Assembly (NCBI GenBank): GCA_900318815.1
Contig: ONMA01000001.1
Coordinates: 322,554 to 386,553 of the forward strand
Source: an uncultured Prevotellaceae bacterium
Lineage (GTDB): Bacteria; Bacteroidota; Bacteroidia; Bacteroidales; Bacteroidaceae
Direction of reading: 5' to 3'
DNA: 64,000 bases
This document shows, piece after piece, positions 9,455 to 18,518 of the stretch (positions are counted from its first letter, which is position 1; each line of letters starts with the position of its first letter). The notes under the pieces were generated by a model. The model did no database searches and was not told the origin of the DNA. It saw only the letters and a program-made list of their open reading frames with translations. The position numbers and the translations under genes are program-made.

Positions 9455-10074
9455 ACAACGAGCAGAAACAGGAACAGGTAAAGGAGATCAAGCGTTCGTT
9501 CCGACAGGTAATGGACGGAGCAACGGCACAGTCGATGCGCCAGAAAGGGCTGCAATACAAACTGAACTGGGGCGCAACACTTCCGCGACTGCGCGAAATG
9601 GCCGATGAAATGGGCAAAAACTATGAGTTGGCCATCGCGCTTTGGAAAGAGAACGTGCGCGAGTGTAAGATTCTGGCCACCATGATTATGCCGCCCGAAC
9701 AGATGCTTCCCGAGGTGATGGATATCTGGATGGAGCAGACCGACACGGTGGAAATTGCCGAACAGGCGGCGTTTAACCTCTATCAGTACCTGCCTTTTGC
9801 CGCTGAGAAGGCTTTTGAATGGCTTGCTTCGCCCGACGATTTGCCGCAATTGTGCGGCTACCACATTCTGAGCCGCCTCTTTATGAATGGGCAGGAACCC
9901 AACGAGCAAGGCATTAATGAGTTTCTCGACCAAGCACTCTGTGCCTTACAGAGCGATAACTTGTCGCTACGTAAGTCGGCCATGCAAAGCGTGTTACACT
10001 TCTCTGATTTAGGAATGGTTTATCAGCGTCTTGCGCATTCGGCCATTAAAACGATAGGACTTGACTTCGTCTGA
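9451..10074 (+). CDS. DNA alkylation repair protein, AlkD-like HEAT repeats
   Basis: A 207-aa helical protein resembling the DNA alkylation repair (AlkD/AlkC-like) family: 'SMRQKGLQYKLNWGATLPRLREMA' near the start, then repeated amphipathic helices such as 'NVRECKILATMIMP' and 'IAEQAAFNLYQYLPF'. AlkD-type glycosylases excise alkylated bases by wrapping DNA on HEAT repeats. I cannot confirm the Trp/Asp residues that act on the lesion, so it could be a non-catalytic HEAT relative. It is translationally coupled to the M49 peptidase gene by a 4-bp overlap. Confidence 0.72.
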   Translation: MNNEQKQEQVKEIKRSFRQVMDGATAQSMRQKGLQYKLNWGATLPRLREMADEMGKNYELAIALWKENVRECKILATMIMPPEQMLPEVMDIWMEQTDTVEIAEQAAFNLYQYLPFAAEKAFEWLASPDDLPQLCGYHILSRLFMNGQEPNEQGINEFLDQALCALQSDNLSLRKSAMQSVLHFSDLGMVYQRLAHSAIKTIGLDFV

Positions 10075-10085
10075 GGTAAGTATGT

Positions 10086-10134
10086 TGTTTGCGAGGAGTA
10101 AATGCCATGTTTGCGAGGAGTAAATATGGCATTT
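10086..10134 (+). repeat. Short direct repeat with hairpin after the AlkD-like gene
   Basis: An 18-nt unit (TGTTTGCGAGGAGTAAAT) occurs at 10086-10103 and again at 10108-10125. The second copy is framed by AAATGCCAT (10100-10108) and ATGGCATTT (10126-10134), a 9-bp stem with a 17-nt loop. It may act as a terminator, or it may be a dispersed intergenic repeat. Confidence 0.7.
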
Positions 10135-10221
10135 GCTTGTTGTAAGTGTCATCACGGCTTACACCAATTTATCAAAAAACACACATCTTTTATATTAAAC
10201 CGTACTTTATTTCTCTAAATT

Positions 10222-10253
10222 TTTGGCGATATGAAGATAAATAATTAACTTTG
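10222..10253 (+). promoter_or_regulatory. Bacteroidetes-type promoter for ileS
   Basis: TTTG (10222-10225) and TAACTTTG (10246-10253) are separated by 20 nt, 49 bp before the ileS ATG. Confidence 0.65.
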
Positions 10254-10302
10254 CACCCTAAAATTTAATAATACGAAAAATTCATACAGATACTTCAAAA
10301 CA

Positions 10303-13300
10303 ATGGAGAAGAAATTTGCCGAGCACAACGGCCTGAACCTGACACAGGTGAACAATGAGATTCTGGAAAAGTGGATGAAAGAAGACATCTTCCATCGCAG
10401 CATTGACGAGCGCGAGGGTTGTCCCCAGTTCGTGTTCTTCGAAGGGCCTCCTTCGGCCAACGGACATCCAGGCATCCACCATGTACTGGGCCGTGCGCTG
10501 AAAGACACGTTCAACCGCTATAAGACCATGCAGGGCTTCCAGGTGAAGCGTAAGGCCGGATGGGACACGCACGGTCTGCCCGTGGAACTGAGTGTGGAGA
10601 AGGCTTTGGGCATCACCAAGGCCGACATTGACAACAAGGAGTCGGAGAAATACATCTCTACTGAGGAATATAATAAGAAGTGCCGTGAGAACGTGATGAT
10701 GTACACCGCCGAGTGGCGGGAACTTACCGAGCGCATGGGCTACTTCGTCGACTTGGACAACCCCTATATCACCTACGACAACAAATATATCGAGACGCTC
10801 TGGTATCTGTTGAAGAAGTTCTACGAGAAGGGTCTTCTCTACAAAGGCTATACCATCCAGCCCTATTCACCCGCTGCCGGTACGGGTTTGAGCAGCCATG
10901 AGCTGAACCAGCCCGGTTGCTATCGTGACGTGAAGGACACCACCTGTACGGCTCTGTTCAAGATGAAATCCCCCCTTCCTGGGGCAGCAGAGGGTACTTC
11001 ATGGGGAACGCGGTACTTCATGGCCTGGACAACTACCCCCTGGACGCTGGCCGCTAACTCGGCCCTTTGCGTAGGCCCGAAGATTGACTATGTGGCCCTT
11101 GAAACCTACAATCCCTATTCGGCAGAACCCATTACCGTAGTGTTGGCCGAGGCCCGCGTGCCTGCCTACTTCGACACCGCAGCCGAGATCACCGATGGCG
11201 GCGAGCTGCCCGAGTTCAAGAAGGGTGGAAAGTTCCTGCCCTACAGAGTCGTAGGCCGGTACAAGGGAACCGACCTCGTGGACATGGAGTATGAGCAGCT
11301 TCTGCCCATGATTCGTCCGATGGGCGAGGCCTTCCGCGTTATTCCCGGCGACTATGTGACCACCGAGGACGGTGCCGGTATCGTACATATCGCGCCTAAC
11401 TTTGGTGCCGACGATGCCTTTGTGGCCAAGAAAGCAGGCATCTGCCCCATTGTGCTTATCGACAAGAAAGGTGCTGAGCGCCCCGTGGTCGATTTGCAGG
11501 GCAAGTATTTCGTCATCGAAGACCTCGACCCCAACTTTGTTGCCCAGTATGTTGATGTGCAGAAGTGGAGCCGCTATGCAGGCCGCTACGTGAAGAATGC
11601 CTACGACGAGACCCTCACCGACAAGGACGAGACACTCGACATCAGCATCTGCATGGACTTGAAAGCCGAGGGTAAGGCCTTCAAGATTGAGAAGCATATA
11701 CACAACTACCCGCATTGCTGGCGTACTGACAAGCCCGTGCTCTATTATCCCCTTGATTCTTGGTTCATTAAGAGCTCTGCGTGCAAGGAACGCATGAGCG
11801 AACTGAATACGACTATCGGCTGGCATCCTGAGTCGACGGGTACAGGTCGATTTGGCAACTGGCTCGACAACCTGAACGACTGGAACCTCTCGCGTTCACG
11901 CTTCTGGGGCACTCCGCTGCCCATCTGGCGTAGTGAGGACGGCGAGGAACTGTGCATCGGTTCGCTCGAAGAGCTTTATGGCGAGATTGAGAAGGCTGTG
12001 GCCGCTGGGGTGATGGGTTCGAACCCGCTGAAGGAGAAGGGCTTTGTGCCTGGCGACATGAGTCAGGAAAACTACGACCGCATCGACGTACACCGTCCTT
12101 ACGTGGATTATATCACCCTCGTCAGCCCCACGGGCAAGCCCATGAAGCGCGAGACCGACCTCATCGACGTGTGGTTCGACAGCGGTGCTATGCCTTACGC
12201 TCAGCAGCACTATCCTTTCGAAAACCGTGAACTCATCGACAACGGAGGTGCTTTCCCCGCCGATTTCATCAACGAGGGCGTCGACCAGACACGCGGCTGG
12301 TTCTTCACCTTGCATGCCATTGCCACGATGATTTTCGATTCCGTCGCTTTCAAGAACGTTATCTCCACCGGTCTGGTACTCGATGCTAAGGGCAATAAGA
12401 TGTCCAAGCGCGTGGGCAACGTGGTGAACCCCTTCGAGATGATTGAAAAATTCGGGTCTGATGCCGTGCGCTTCTATATGATGACTAACTCGGAACCTTG
12501 GGACAACCTGAAGTTCGACCCCGAGGGTGTCGATGAAATCCGCAGAAAGTTCTTCGGAACGCTTTATAACACCTATTCTTTCTTTGCCCTCTATGCTAAC
12601 GTCGATGGCTTCGACCCCGCTGTTCCGCATGTTGCGACTCAGCTGCAAGCAGCAGAACGCCCTGAGATTGACCGCTGGATTCTCTCTTGTCTGAACACGC
12701 TGGTGAAGAAGGTGACCAAGGAAATGGACAACTATGACCCCACGCGCGCAGGACGCCTGATAGACACTTTTGTCAACGACGACCTCTCCAACTGGTATGT
12801 GCGCCTGAACCGCAAGCGTTTCTGGGGCAGCGAGATGAGTGCCGACAAGCAATCGGCCTATCAGACCCTCTATACCTGCCTGTTGACCGTTGCTAAGCTG
12901 CTGGCTCCCTTCGCTCCTTTCTATGCCGACCAGCTCTATCGCGACTTGGGCGGCGAGAAGCAGAGCGTGCATCTAGACGTGTTCCCCGTGGCCGACGAGA
13001 CGCTGACCGACACCGAACTCGAGGCTCGTATGGAGATGGCTCAGAAGATTTCCTCGATGGTACTTGCCCTGCGCCGCAAGGTGAGTATCAAGGTGCGCCA
13101 GCCGCTCCAGTGCATCATGATTCCTGCCACCGACGAGCAGAAGAAATACATCGATGCCGTAAAGAGCCTGATTCTGCACGAGGTAAACGTAAAGGAACTG
13201 AAATTTGTTGAGGGTCAGGGCATTCTTGTAAAGAAGGTGAAGTGTAACTTCAGGACAATGGGCAAGAAGTTCGGCAAACTGATGAAGGCTGTTGCCGCTG

Positions 13301-13752
13301 CCGTTGACCAGCTCTCGCAAGAACAGATTGCCCAGTTGGAGCAGGAGGGTAGCCTGACTATAGCCCCCACCGACCTGCTGCCGGAGGCTGTTACCGTAGA
13401 GGCCGTTGACGTAGACATCATCAGCGAGGACATCCCCGGCTGGTTAGTGGCCAATGAGGGTAATCTTACTGTGGCCCTCGAGGTGGAACTGACCGACGAG
13501 CTGCGCAACGAGGGTATGGCCCGCGAACTGATTAACCGCATCCAGAACATACGCAAGGAAAGCGGACTGGAGATTACCGACCGCATCAACGTGGTCGTAG
13601 CCCCCAATGCAGAAGTGGAGAAGTCGCTGGCCGCTTGCGCCGACTATGTGAAGGCCCAGGTGCTGGCCGATGACATCCGTGTGGCCGACAATGACGGAAC
13701 AGAGGTAGAATTTGATGATTTCAAACTATTTATAAAAGTAACTAAATCCTAA
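10303..13752 (+). CDS. ileS: Isoleucyl-tRNA synthetase
   Basis: A 1149-aa class I aminoacyl-tRNA synthetase charging tRNA-Ile. The HIGH-box variant HPGIHH is at residues 55-60 and KMSKR near residue 700. Between them lies the large CP1 editing domain that hydrolyses mischarged Val-tRNA. The C-terminal anticodon-binding part follows ('DRWILSCLNTLVKKV' onward), with no obvious C-terminal zinc-binding cysteine cluster. This size and layout fit the eukaryote-like IleS form common in Bacteroidetes. It leads a run of genes (DksA-like, lspA, DUF4296) with short gaps or overlaps. Confidence 0.96.
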   Translation: MEKKFAEHNGLNLTQVNNEILEKWMKEDIFHRSIDEREGCPQFVFFEGPPSANGHPGIHHVLGRALKDTFNRYKTMQGFQVKRKAGWDTHGLPVELSVEKALGITKADIDNKESEKYISTEEYNKKCRENVMMYTAEWRELTERMGYFVDLDNPYITYDNKYIETLWYLLKKFYEKGLLYKGYTIQPYSPAAGTGLSSHELNQPGCYRDVKDTTCTALFKMKSPLPGAAEGTSWGTRYFMAWTTTPWTLAANSALCVGPKIDYVALETYNPYSAEPITVVLAEARVPAYFDTAAEITDGGELPEFKKGGKFLPYRVVGRYKGTDLVDMEYEQLLPMIRPMGEAFRVIPGDYVTTEDGAGIVHIAPNFGADDAFVAKKAGICPIVLIDKKGAERPVVDLQGKYFVIEDLDPNFVAQYVDVQKWSRYAGRYVKNAYDETLTDKDETLDISICMDLKAEGKAFKIEKHIHNYPHCWRTDKPVLYYPLDSWFIKSSACKERMSELNTTIGWHPESTGTGRFGNWLDNLNDWNLSRSRFWGTPLPIWRSEDGEELCIGSLEELYGEIEKAVAAGVMGSNPLKEKGFVPGDMSQENYDRIDVHRPYVDYITLVSPTGKPMKRETDLIDVWFDSGAMPYAQQHYPFENRELIDNGGAFPADFINEGVDQTRGWFFTLHAIATMIFDSVAFKNVISTGLVLDAKGNKMSKRVGNVVNPFEMIEKFGSDAVRFYMMTNSEPWDNLKFDPEGVDEIRRKFFGTLYNTYSFFALYANVDGFDPAVPHVATQLQAAERPEIDRWILSCLNTLVKKVTKEMDNYDPTRAGRLIDTFVNDDLSNWYVRLNRKRFWGSEMSADKQSAYQTLYTCLLTVAKLLAPFAPFYADQLYRDLGGEKQSVHLDVFPVADETLTDTELEARMEMAQKISSMVLALRRKVSIKVRQPLQCIMIPATDEQKKYIDAVKSLILHEVNVKELKFVEGQGILVKKVKCNFRTMGKKFGKLMKAVAAAVDQLSQEQIAQLEQEGSLTIAPTDLLPEAVTVEAVDVDIISEDIPGWLVANEGNLTVALEVELTDELRNEGMARELINRIQNIRKESGLEITDRINVVVAPNAEVEKSLAACADYVKAQVLADDIRVADNDGTEVEFDDFKLFIKVTKS

Positions 13753-13757
13753 GACTT

Positions 13758-14144
13758 ATGGCTGAAAAAACACGTTATTCTGATGATGAACTTGAGGAGT
13801 TCCGCGAGATTATTAATGAGAAACTGGCACTGGCTAAGCGTGACTATGACCAGATGATGCGCGTACTCACTAACAAGGACTCCAACGATGTAGACGACAC
13901 GTCGCCTACTTACAAGGCACTGGAGGAAGGTAGTGAGACACAATCAAAGGAAGATCTCATACAGTTTGCCGCCCGCCAGCAGAAGTTCATCCAGGGATTG
14001 AAGGCTGCACTGGTGCGCATCGAGAATAAGACCTACGGCATTGACCGCATCACGGGCAAGCTCATTCCCAAGGAGCGACTCCGGGCCGTGCCTCACGCTA
14101 CGCTCAGTGTGGAGTCGAAACAGATGGAAAAAAAAAGAAAGTAA
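13758..14144 (+). CDS. TraR/DksA-family protein lacking zinc cysteines
   Basis: A 128-aa protein 5 bp after ileS. It has the coiled-coil of DksA-type proteins that enter the polymerase secondary channel ('YSDDELEEFREIINEKLALA' onward). The C-terminal 'RIENKTYGIDRITGKLIPKERL' corresponds to the family 'IE.GTYG.C..CG..I...RL' zinc finger, but every cysteine is replaced. Cysteine-free DksA relatives are known; here it may modulate transcription initiation. In Bacteroidetes this gene commonly sits between ileS and lspA, as here. A function in the stringent response is inference. Confidence 0.85.
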   Translation: MAEKTRYSDDELEEFREIINEKLALAKRDYDQMMRVLTNKDSNDVDDTSPTYKALEEGSETQSKEDLIQFAARQQKFIQGLKAALVRIENKTYGIDRITGKLIPKERLRAVPHATLSVESKQMEKKRK

Positions 14145-14172
14145 GTTGATCATTGATAATTGAATACTGACA

Positions 14173-14805
14173 TTGGGTATTACGAAATTCAACACAAAGG
14201 GGAGCCTGGCGACAATCATCGTTGTCGCCATTCTCCTTATAGACCAGCTGATAAAGCTGTGGGTAAAGACCAACATGTGCCTGCACGAAAGCATCCACGT
14301 GTTCGACTGGTTCTATATCTCTTTCATTGAGAACAACGGCATGGCCTACGGCATGCAGATTGGTTCCAAACTGCTGCTGTCGCTCTTCCGCATAGTGGCC
14401 ATCGTCTTCCTTGTCTACTACATCTGCCAGCAAGTCAGGCGCAATGCTCGGACGGGCTATATCGTGTGCCTTTCATTAGTGTTGGCAGGGGCGGCGGGCA
14501 ACTTGATAGACTGCATGTTCTATGGTCTCATCTTCGATGCTTCGGGGACTCACCACGTCAGTATGCTGGTCGATATGGGCACCGGCTATGCACCCTTCCT
14601 CATGGGCAAGGTGGTCGACATGTTCTACTTCCCGCTGATAGTGACCACGTGGCCGGAATGGGTGCCCTTCTGGGGCGGCGAGGATTTCATCTTCTTCAGC
14701 CCTGTGTTCAACTTTGCCGATGCTGCCATCAGCTGTAGCGTCGTATGGCTGCTGCTGTTCTACAGGAAGGAAATCAGTGAAATAACAATCAAGCACGGTG
14801 AATAG
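14173..14805 (+). CDS. lspA: Lipoprotein signal peptidase (signal peptidase II)
   Basis: A 210-aa, four-helix inner-membrane aspartyl protease that removes the signal peptide of prolipoproteins. Conserved blocks are visible: 'LLIDQLIKLWVK' early, 'GAAGNLIDCMFYG' with one catalytic Asp, and 'FNFADAAIS' with the second. The only plausible start is TTG at 14173, because an in-frame TGA lies four codons upstream and no ATG precedes the first membrane helix. A long loop between the two catalytic blocks resembles other Bacteroidetes LspA proteins. The end overlaps the DUF4296 gene by 8 bp. Confidence 0.93.
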   Translation: MGITKFNTKGSLATIIVVAILLIDQLIKLWVKTNMCLHESIHVFDWFYISFIENNGMAYGMQIGSKLLLSLFRIVAIVFLVYYICQQVRRNARTGYIVCLSLVLAGAAGNLIDCMFYGLIFDASGTHHVSMLVDMGTGYAPFLMGKVVDMFYFPLIVTTWPEWVPFWGGEDFIFFSPVFNFADAAISCSVVWLLLFYRKEISEITIKHGE

Positions 14806-15715
14806 GCTTATATATATAATAATAGGTGTTGTCATTCTCACGGTTTCCTGTAAGCCACAGGTGCCGAAGGGAGTCATCCAGCCAGATAAGATGGAGGACG
14901 TGCTGGTAGACTACCATCTGGCCAAGGCAATGGCTACGCAGAACTACGACCCCAGCGTTGACCGTGACTACAGGCAACAGCTATATATAGCTGCCGTTTT
15001 CCGCAAGCATGGCATCACCCAGGCCGACTTCGACTCGTCGATGATTTACTATTACTCGCGTGCCGACAAGCTGAGCAAGATGTACCGTCGCGTGAGCGAC
15101 CGCCTTGACAAGAAGGCGCTGGCCCTCGGCGCAACGGAGGGAGCTATCGGACGTTATGCCTCGCTCAATGCCAATGGCGATACGGCCAACATCTGGACGG
15201 GCAACCTCAATTTCCTTCTTTCGCCCATTCCACCGCGGAACAGAGTGGACTTCGAGATAGAAGTAGACTCCACGTTCAGGAAAGGCGATACGTTCTTGTT
15301 GCAGTTCTACAGCGACTACGTCTACCAGTCGGGAATGAAAGAGGGTATGGTGTTGATGAGCATCGACTACGAGGGTGACACTATTGTGAGCCGATTTACC
15401 CATTTCACCGTCTCTGGCATTAACCAGCTGCGTTTCGAAGGGCTTGCCGACTTGATGCCCAAGCGCCTGCGAGGGTTCTTCTATTTAGGAGGTGGCAATA
15501 CGGCTACCACCACGCTCAGGCTATTATACCTGAGACAGGTTCAGCTCATCCGTTTCCATCGGCCCGAAGAAGCAAAGAAAGCCGATGAAAAGGACGAAAA
15601 TAAGAACACAAAAGAACGGAAGGCAGATGACAGCAAAACAAAGAAAGTGTCGGAGGATAGCGTGTCCACAGATAGAAACCGCCGACGGACAAGTGTTGCC
15701 GTTGCAGGCGGTTGA
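14798..15715 (+). CDS. DUF4296 lipoprotein
   Basis: A 305-aa protein starting with GTG inside the end of lspA. It has a lipoprotein signal with lipobox LTVSC (Cys18) and then the DUF4296 block, recognised by 'KMEDVLVDYHLAKAMA' and 'YYYSRADKLSKMYRRVSDRL'. The middle resembles a beta-rich domain. The C-terminal tail (from about residue 245) is highly charged and low in complexity (K/E/D/R) and probably disordered. The family is restricted to Bacteroidetes and has no assigned function. Placement right after lspA is conserved and suggests an envelope role. Confidence 0.8.
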   Translation: MNRLIYIIIGVVILTVSCKPQVPKGVIQPDKMEDVLVDYHLAKAMATQNYDPSVDRDYRQQLYIAAVFRKHGITQADFDSSMIYYYSRADKLSKMYRRVSDRLDKKALALGATEGAIGRYASLNANGDTANIWTGNLNFLLSPIPPRNRVDFEIEVDSTFRKGDTFLLQFYSDYVYQSGMKEGMVLMSIDYEGDTIVSRFTHFTVSGINQLRFEGLADLMPKRLRGFFYLGGGNTATTTLRLLYLRQVQLIRFHRPEEAKKADEKDENKNTKERKADDSKTKKVSEDSVSTDRNRRRTSVAVAGG

Positions 15716-15857
15716 GATTCAGGAGGGCAGGGTAGTGAGCTATTATCCTCTTCGCGAGGAGCTTCCCTTTACCGAATGGATAGGACAACGTGTCGTACTC
15801 CGTCGCGATGAAAACGAAACTTTATGTGCCTATTGTGAAGAAAAAATAATTGAATAA
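15627..15857 (+). CDS. Small conserved protein following the DUF4296 gene
   Basis: The reading frame overlaps the charged tail of the DUF4296 gene. From ATG 15627 it gives 76 aa; the conserved-looking part is 'DGQVLPLQAVEIQEGRVVSY' followed by 'YPLREELPFTEW' and a C-terminal 'CAYC'. Other Bacteroidetes carry similar small proteins at this position, with the 'ELPFTEW' block. The start is uncertain: an upstream ATG at 15585 is in frame, and the residues before 'IACPQ' look unconserved. Function unknown. The overlap suggests translational coupling to the lipoprotein gene. Confidence 0.6.
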   Translation: MTAKQRKCRRIACPQIETADGQVLPLQAVEIQEGRVVSYYPLREELPFTEWIGQRVVLRRDENETLCAYCEEKIIE

Positions 15858-15876
15858 CTAAAACCGGAATTAACGT

Positions 15877-17208
15877 ATGAATATGAAAGCACGTTTAGCG
15901 ATCATGAATTTTCTTGAGTTCGCCGTTTGGGGAGCCTATCTTACATGTATGGGCAATTATCTGGGAATAGCTGGTTTGGGCGACCAGATCAGCTGGTTCT
16001 ATGCCATTCAGGGTGTTGTGAGTATCTTTATGCCTACCATCATGGGCATCGTGGCCGATAAGTACATTCAGCCGCAGCGTCTTCTGGGTCTCTGCCATCT
16101 ATTGGCAGGTGCCGCCATGCTGGGCTGCTGGTGGATGGGCTTGCAGGCAGGTTTCGGTCAGGAACTGCCGAATAAGTCCGCTTTCATCGCCATGTACACC
16201 TTCAGCGTGGCTTTCTTCATGCCCACCATCGCCCTGACCAACACCACGGCGTTCAGCATTCTGAAGAAGGAAGGACTTGACACGGTGAAGGACTTCCCGC
16301 CCATCCGAGTACTTGGCACGGTGGGCTTCATTGCCACGATGTGGTTTGTCAACTGTGCTGTGTGGGAAGACGGCTCGTTCTCGTTCTCGCTGGCCGACAA
16401 TGCCCATAAGTTCCAGTACACCTATATGCAGTTCTTCGTCTCGGGCCTGCTCAGTCTGCTGCTCTTTGCCTACTGCTACACGCTGCCCGAGTGCAAGATT
16501 GTGAAGAAACCTCAGTCAGCTTCGCTTGCCGAGAGCATGGGGCTTAACGCTTTCAAGCTGTTCAAGACCCGCAAGATGGCGCTCTTCTTCATCTTCTCGG
16601 CCTTGTTAGGCATGTGCCTACAGGTGACCAACGGTTTTGCCGGCCCGTTCATCACCAGTTTCAAAGGCTCGGCCGATGTTGCTGTTGCCACTTCGTTTGC
16701 AGCCAACAACGCCACGCTGCTTACGTCCATCTCTCAGATTAGCGAAGCGCTCTGCATCCTGATGATACCCTTCTTCCTGAAGCGTTTCGGCATCAAGACC
16801 GTCATGCTCATGTCGCTCTTCGCCTGGGTGTTCCGCTTTGGCTTCTTCGGCCTGGGCAATCCCGCCATGCCGGGAGTGCTGCTGTTCATCCTGTCGTGTG
16901 TGGTCTACGGCGTAGCCTTCGACTTCTTCAATGTCTCCGGCGGCATCTTCGTCGATCAGGAGTGCGAGTCGAGCATCAAGGCTTCGGCACAGGGCCTCTT
17001 TATGATGATGACCAACGGCCTTGGTGCCACCATCGGCACGCTGGCAGCAGGCGAGATAGTCAATCACTTCTGCTCCTGGCAGAATGGCTACTTAGTGGGT
17101 GAGTGGCAGACGTGCTGGTTCATCTTTGCCGGCTTTGCCCTTGTGGTGGGCATCTCCTTTGCCATCATGTTCCCCAAGACCAAGAAAGTAGAAGAGGTGA
17201 GGCATTAA
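15877..17208 (+). CDS. Nucleoside:H+ symporter-like MFS permease
   Basis: A 443-aa inner-membrane protein with about 12 hydrophobic segments. The N-terminus 'MNFLEFAVWGAYLTCMGNYL' and the next block 'MPTIMGIVADKYIQPQRLLG' are typical of the NupG/XapB-type nucleoside symporter branch of the major facilitator superfamily. It would bring nucleosides into the cell using the proton gradient. Substrate choice is not readable from the sequence. The gene is 4 bp before a bifunctional-nuclease-domain gene on the same strand. Confidence 0.85.
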   Translation: MNMKARLAIMNFLEFAVWGAYLTCMGNYLGIAGLGDQISWFYAIQGVVSIFMPTIMGIVADKYIQPQRLLGLCHLLAGAAMLGCWWMGLQAGFGQELPNKSAFIAMYTFSVAFFMPTIALTNTTAFSILKKEGLDTVKDFPPIRVLGTVGFIATMWFVNCAVWEDGSFSFSLADNAHKFQYTYMQFFVSGLLSLLLFAYCYTLPECKIVKKPQSASLAESMGLNAFKLFKTRKMALFFIFSALLGMCLQVTNGFAGPFITSFKGSADVAVATSFAANNATLLTSISQISEALCILMIPFFLKRFGIKTVMLMSLFAWVFRFGFFGLGNPAMPGVLLFILSCVVYGVAFDFFNVSGGIFVDQECESSIKASAQGLFMMMTNGLGATIGTLAAGEIVNHFCSWQNGYLVGEWQTCWFIFAGFALVVGISFAIMFPKTKKVEEVRH

Positions 17209-17212
17209 GACC

Positions 17213-17758
17213 ATGAAGCGCACGCGACTTCGATACGAGAATATACAGCAGATAGTGGGTGCTGATAACCTTGCCGTCATCCTGTTGACCGACGAGGAGC
17301 GTCAGCGCGCACTCTCTGTAGTATGCGACGAGGCGATGACGCGGCAGATAGTCATGCGCCTGCAGTCGCCTGATTTCTGTCGCACCCTTCTGCCAGAAGC
17401 ACTCCTACAGATGATGCCCGACAACTACGAGATGACCGTCTACGGCATTCACGACGGGCAATATCAGGTGGTGCTGGCCGACCGTAACTATGAGCGGAGC
17501 GTGCGCCTTCGCATGAGCGATGCCGTCTTACTCATGCTGATTAACAAGGACATACCGCTTTATATTGAAGAAAATCTTATGCAGCGGCAATGCGTGACCT
17601 TCCATCCAGAAGCCAAAGGAATTGCAATTCCCATCAACAGTATGGACAGCCAGCGGCTCAATATGGCTCTGCAGCATGCCATTGAGGAGGAGAACTACGA
17701 ACTGGCCTCACATCTGCGCGATGAAATCAACCGAAGAAAGGGGGAGAAGAACTGCTGA
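17213..17758 (+). CDS. Bifunctional nuclease-domain protein with UVR motif
   Basis: A 181-aa protein. Residues 1-135 match the bifunctional nuclease (DUF151) family ('YGIHDGQYQVVL', 'RMSDAVLLMLINKDIPLYIEE'). A UVR-type helical motif ends the protein ('LNMALQHAIEEENYELASHL'), like those linking UvrB and UvrC. The combination is common in Bacteroidetes. DNase/RNase activity has been proposed for the domain family, but the in vivo role is unknown. The TGA shares one base with the ATG of rsmE (17758), which suggests coupling. Confidence 0.82.
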   Translation: MKRTRLRYENIQQIVGADNLAVILLTDEERQRALSVVCDEAMTRQIVMRLQSPDFCRTLLPEALLQMMPDNYEMTVYGIHDGQYQVVLADRNYERSVRLRMSDAVLLMLINKDIPLYIEENLMQRQCVTFHPEAKGIAIPINSMDSQRLNMALQHAIEEENYELASHLRDEINRRKGEKNC

Positions 17759-18486
17759 TGAAAGAGACCAGGTATTTCTATGTTCCCCATGCCCGGCAGC
17801 AACAGGAGCTGCCCGAGGAGGAAGCCCTGCATGCCACCCGCGTGCTGCGGATGAAGGAAGGCGACCCGATGGTGCTTATCGATGGCGAGGGCACGTTCTT
17901 TGATGCGGTGGTCACGTTGGCTACCCAGCGCCGCTGTCTCTATGAGATTTGCGAGGATCGGCCCCAGCAGCCGCAATGGCGGGGACGCTTGCATATTGCG
18001 ATGGCTCCCACGAAGATGATGGAGCGCACGGAGTGGTTCGTGGAGAAGGCTACCGAGGTGGGTGTCAATGCGTTCTCATTCCTTGACTGCCAGTTTTCCG
18101 AGCGCACGGTGCTGAAAACTCCTCGCATCGAGAAGATTGTTGTGGCAGCCGTCAAGCAGAGCCGAAAAGCCTGGATGCCCGTCATCAGCGAGATGCAGCC
18201 GTTCAAAGATTTCGTTGGAAGCCACACGCAGGGACGTCGGTATATTGCCCATTGCTACGACGAGGTGCCGAGGGTGAACCTGTTTGACGAGCTTCGCCGT
18301 ACAGACTCCCGGGCCGACGAGGAGACGCTGGTCATGATAGGCCCTGAAGGCGACTTCTCCATCGACGAAGTACGCGCGGCTGTCGATGCGGGATTCGTCT
18401 CGGTCGACCTTGGAAAGAGTCGCCTGCGCACGGAAACCGCCGCCCTCTCGGTGGTGATGATGATGCAGTTAGCCCAGCAAACCTAA
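17758..18486 (+). CDS. rsmE: 16S rRNA m3U1498 methyltransferase
   Basis: A 242-aa SPOUT-class enzyme that N3-methylates U1498 of 16S rRNA using S-adenosylmethionine. The N-terminal PUA-like part contains 'HATRVLRMKEGDPMVLIDGE'. The C-terminal knot carries 'MIGPEGDFSIDEV' and 'LGKSRLRTETAALSVV', the family's cofactor-binding loops. The length is normal. It overlaps the previous gene by one base. Confidence 0.95.
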   Translation: MKETRYFYVPHARQQQELPEEEALHATRVLRMKEGDPMVLIDGEGTFFDAVVTLATQRRCLYEICEDRPQQPQWRGRLHIAMAPTKMMERTEWFVEKATEVGVNAFSFLDCQFSERTVLKTPRIEKIVVAAVKQSRKAWMPVISEMQPFKDFVGSHTQGRRYIAHCYDEVPRVNLFDELRRTDSRADEETLVMIGPEGDFSIDEVRAAVDAGFVSVDLGKSRLRTETAALSVVMMMQLAQQT

Positions 18487-18518
18487 TCTCGTAACTCTGT
18501 ATATTTAACGATTACTAC

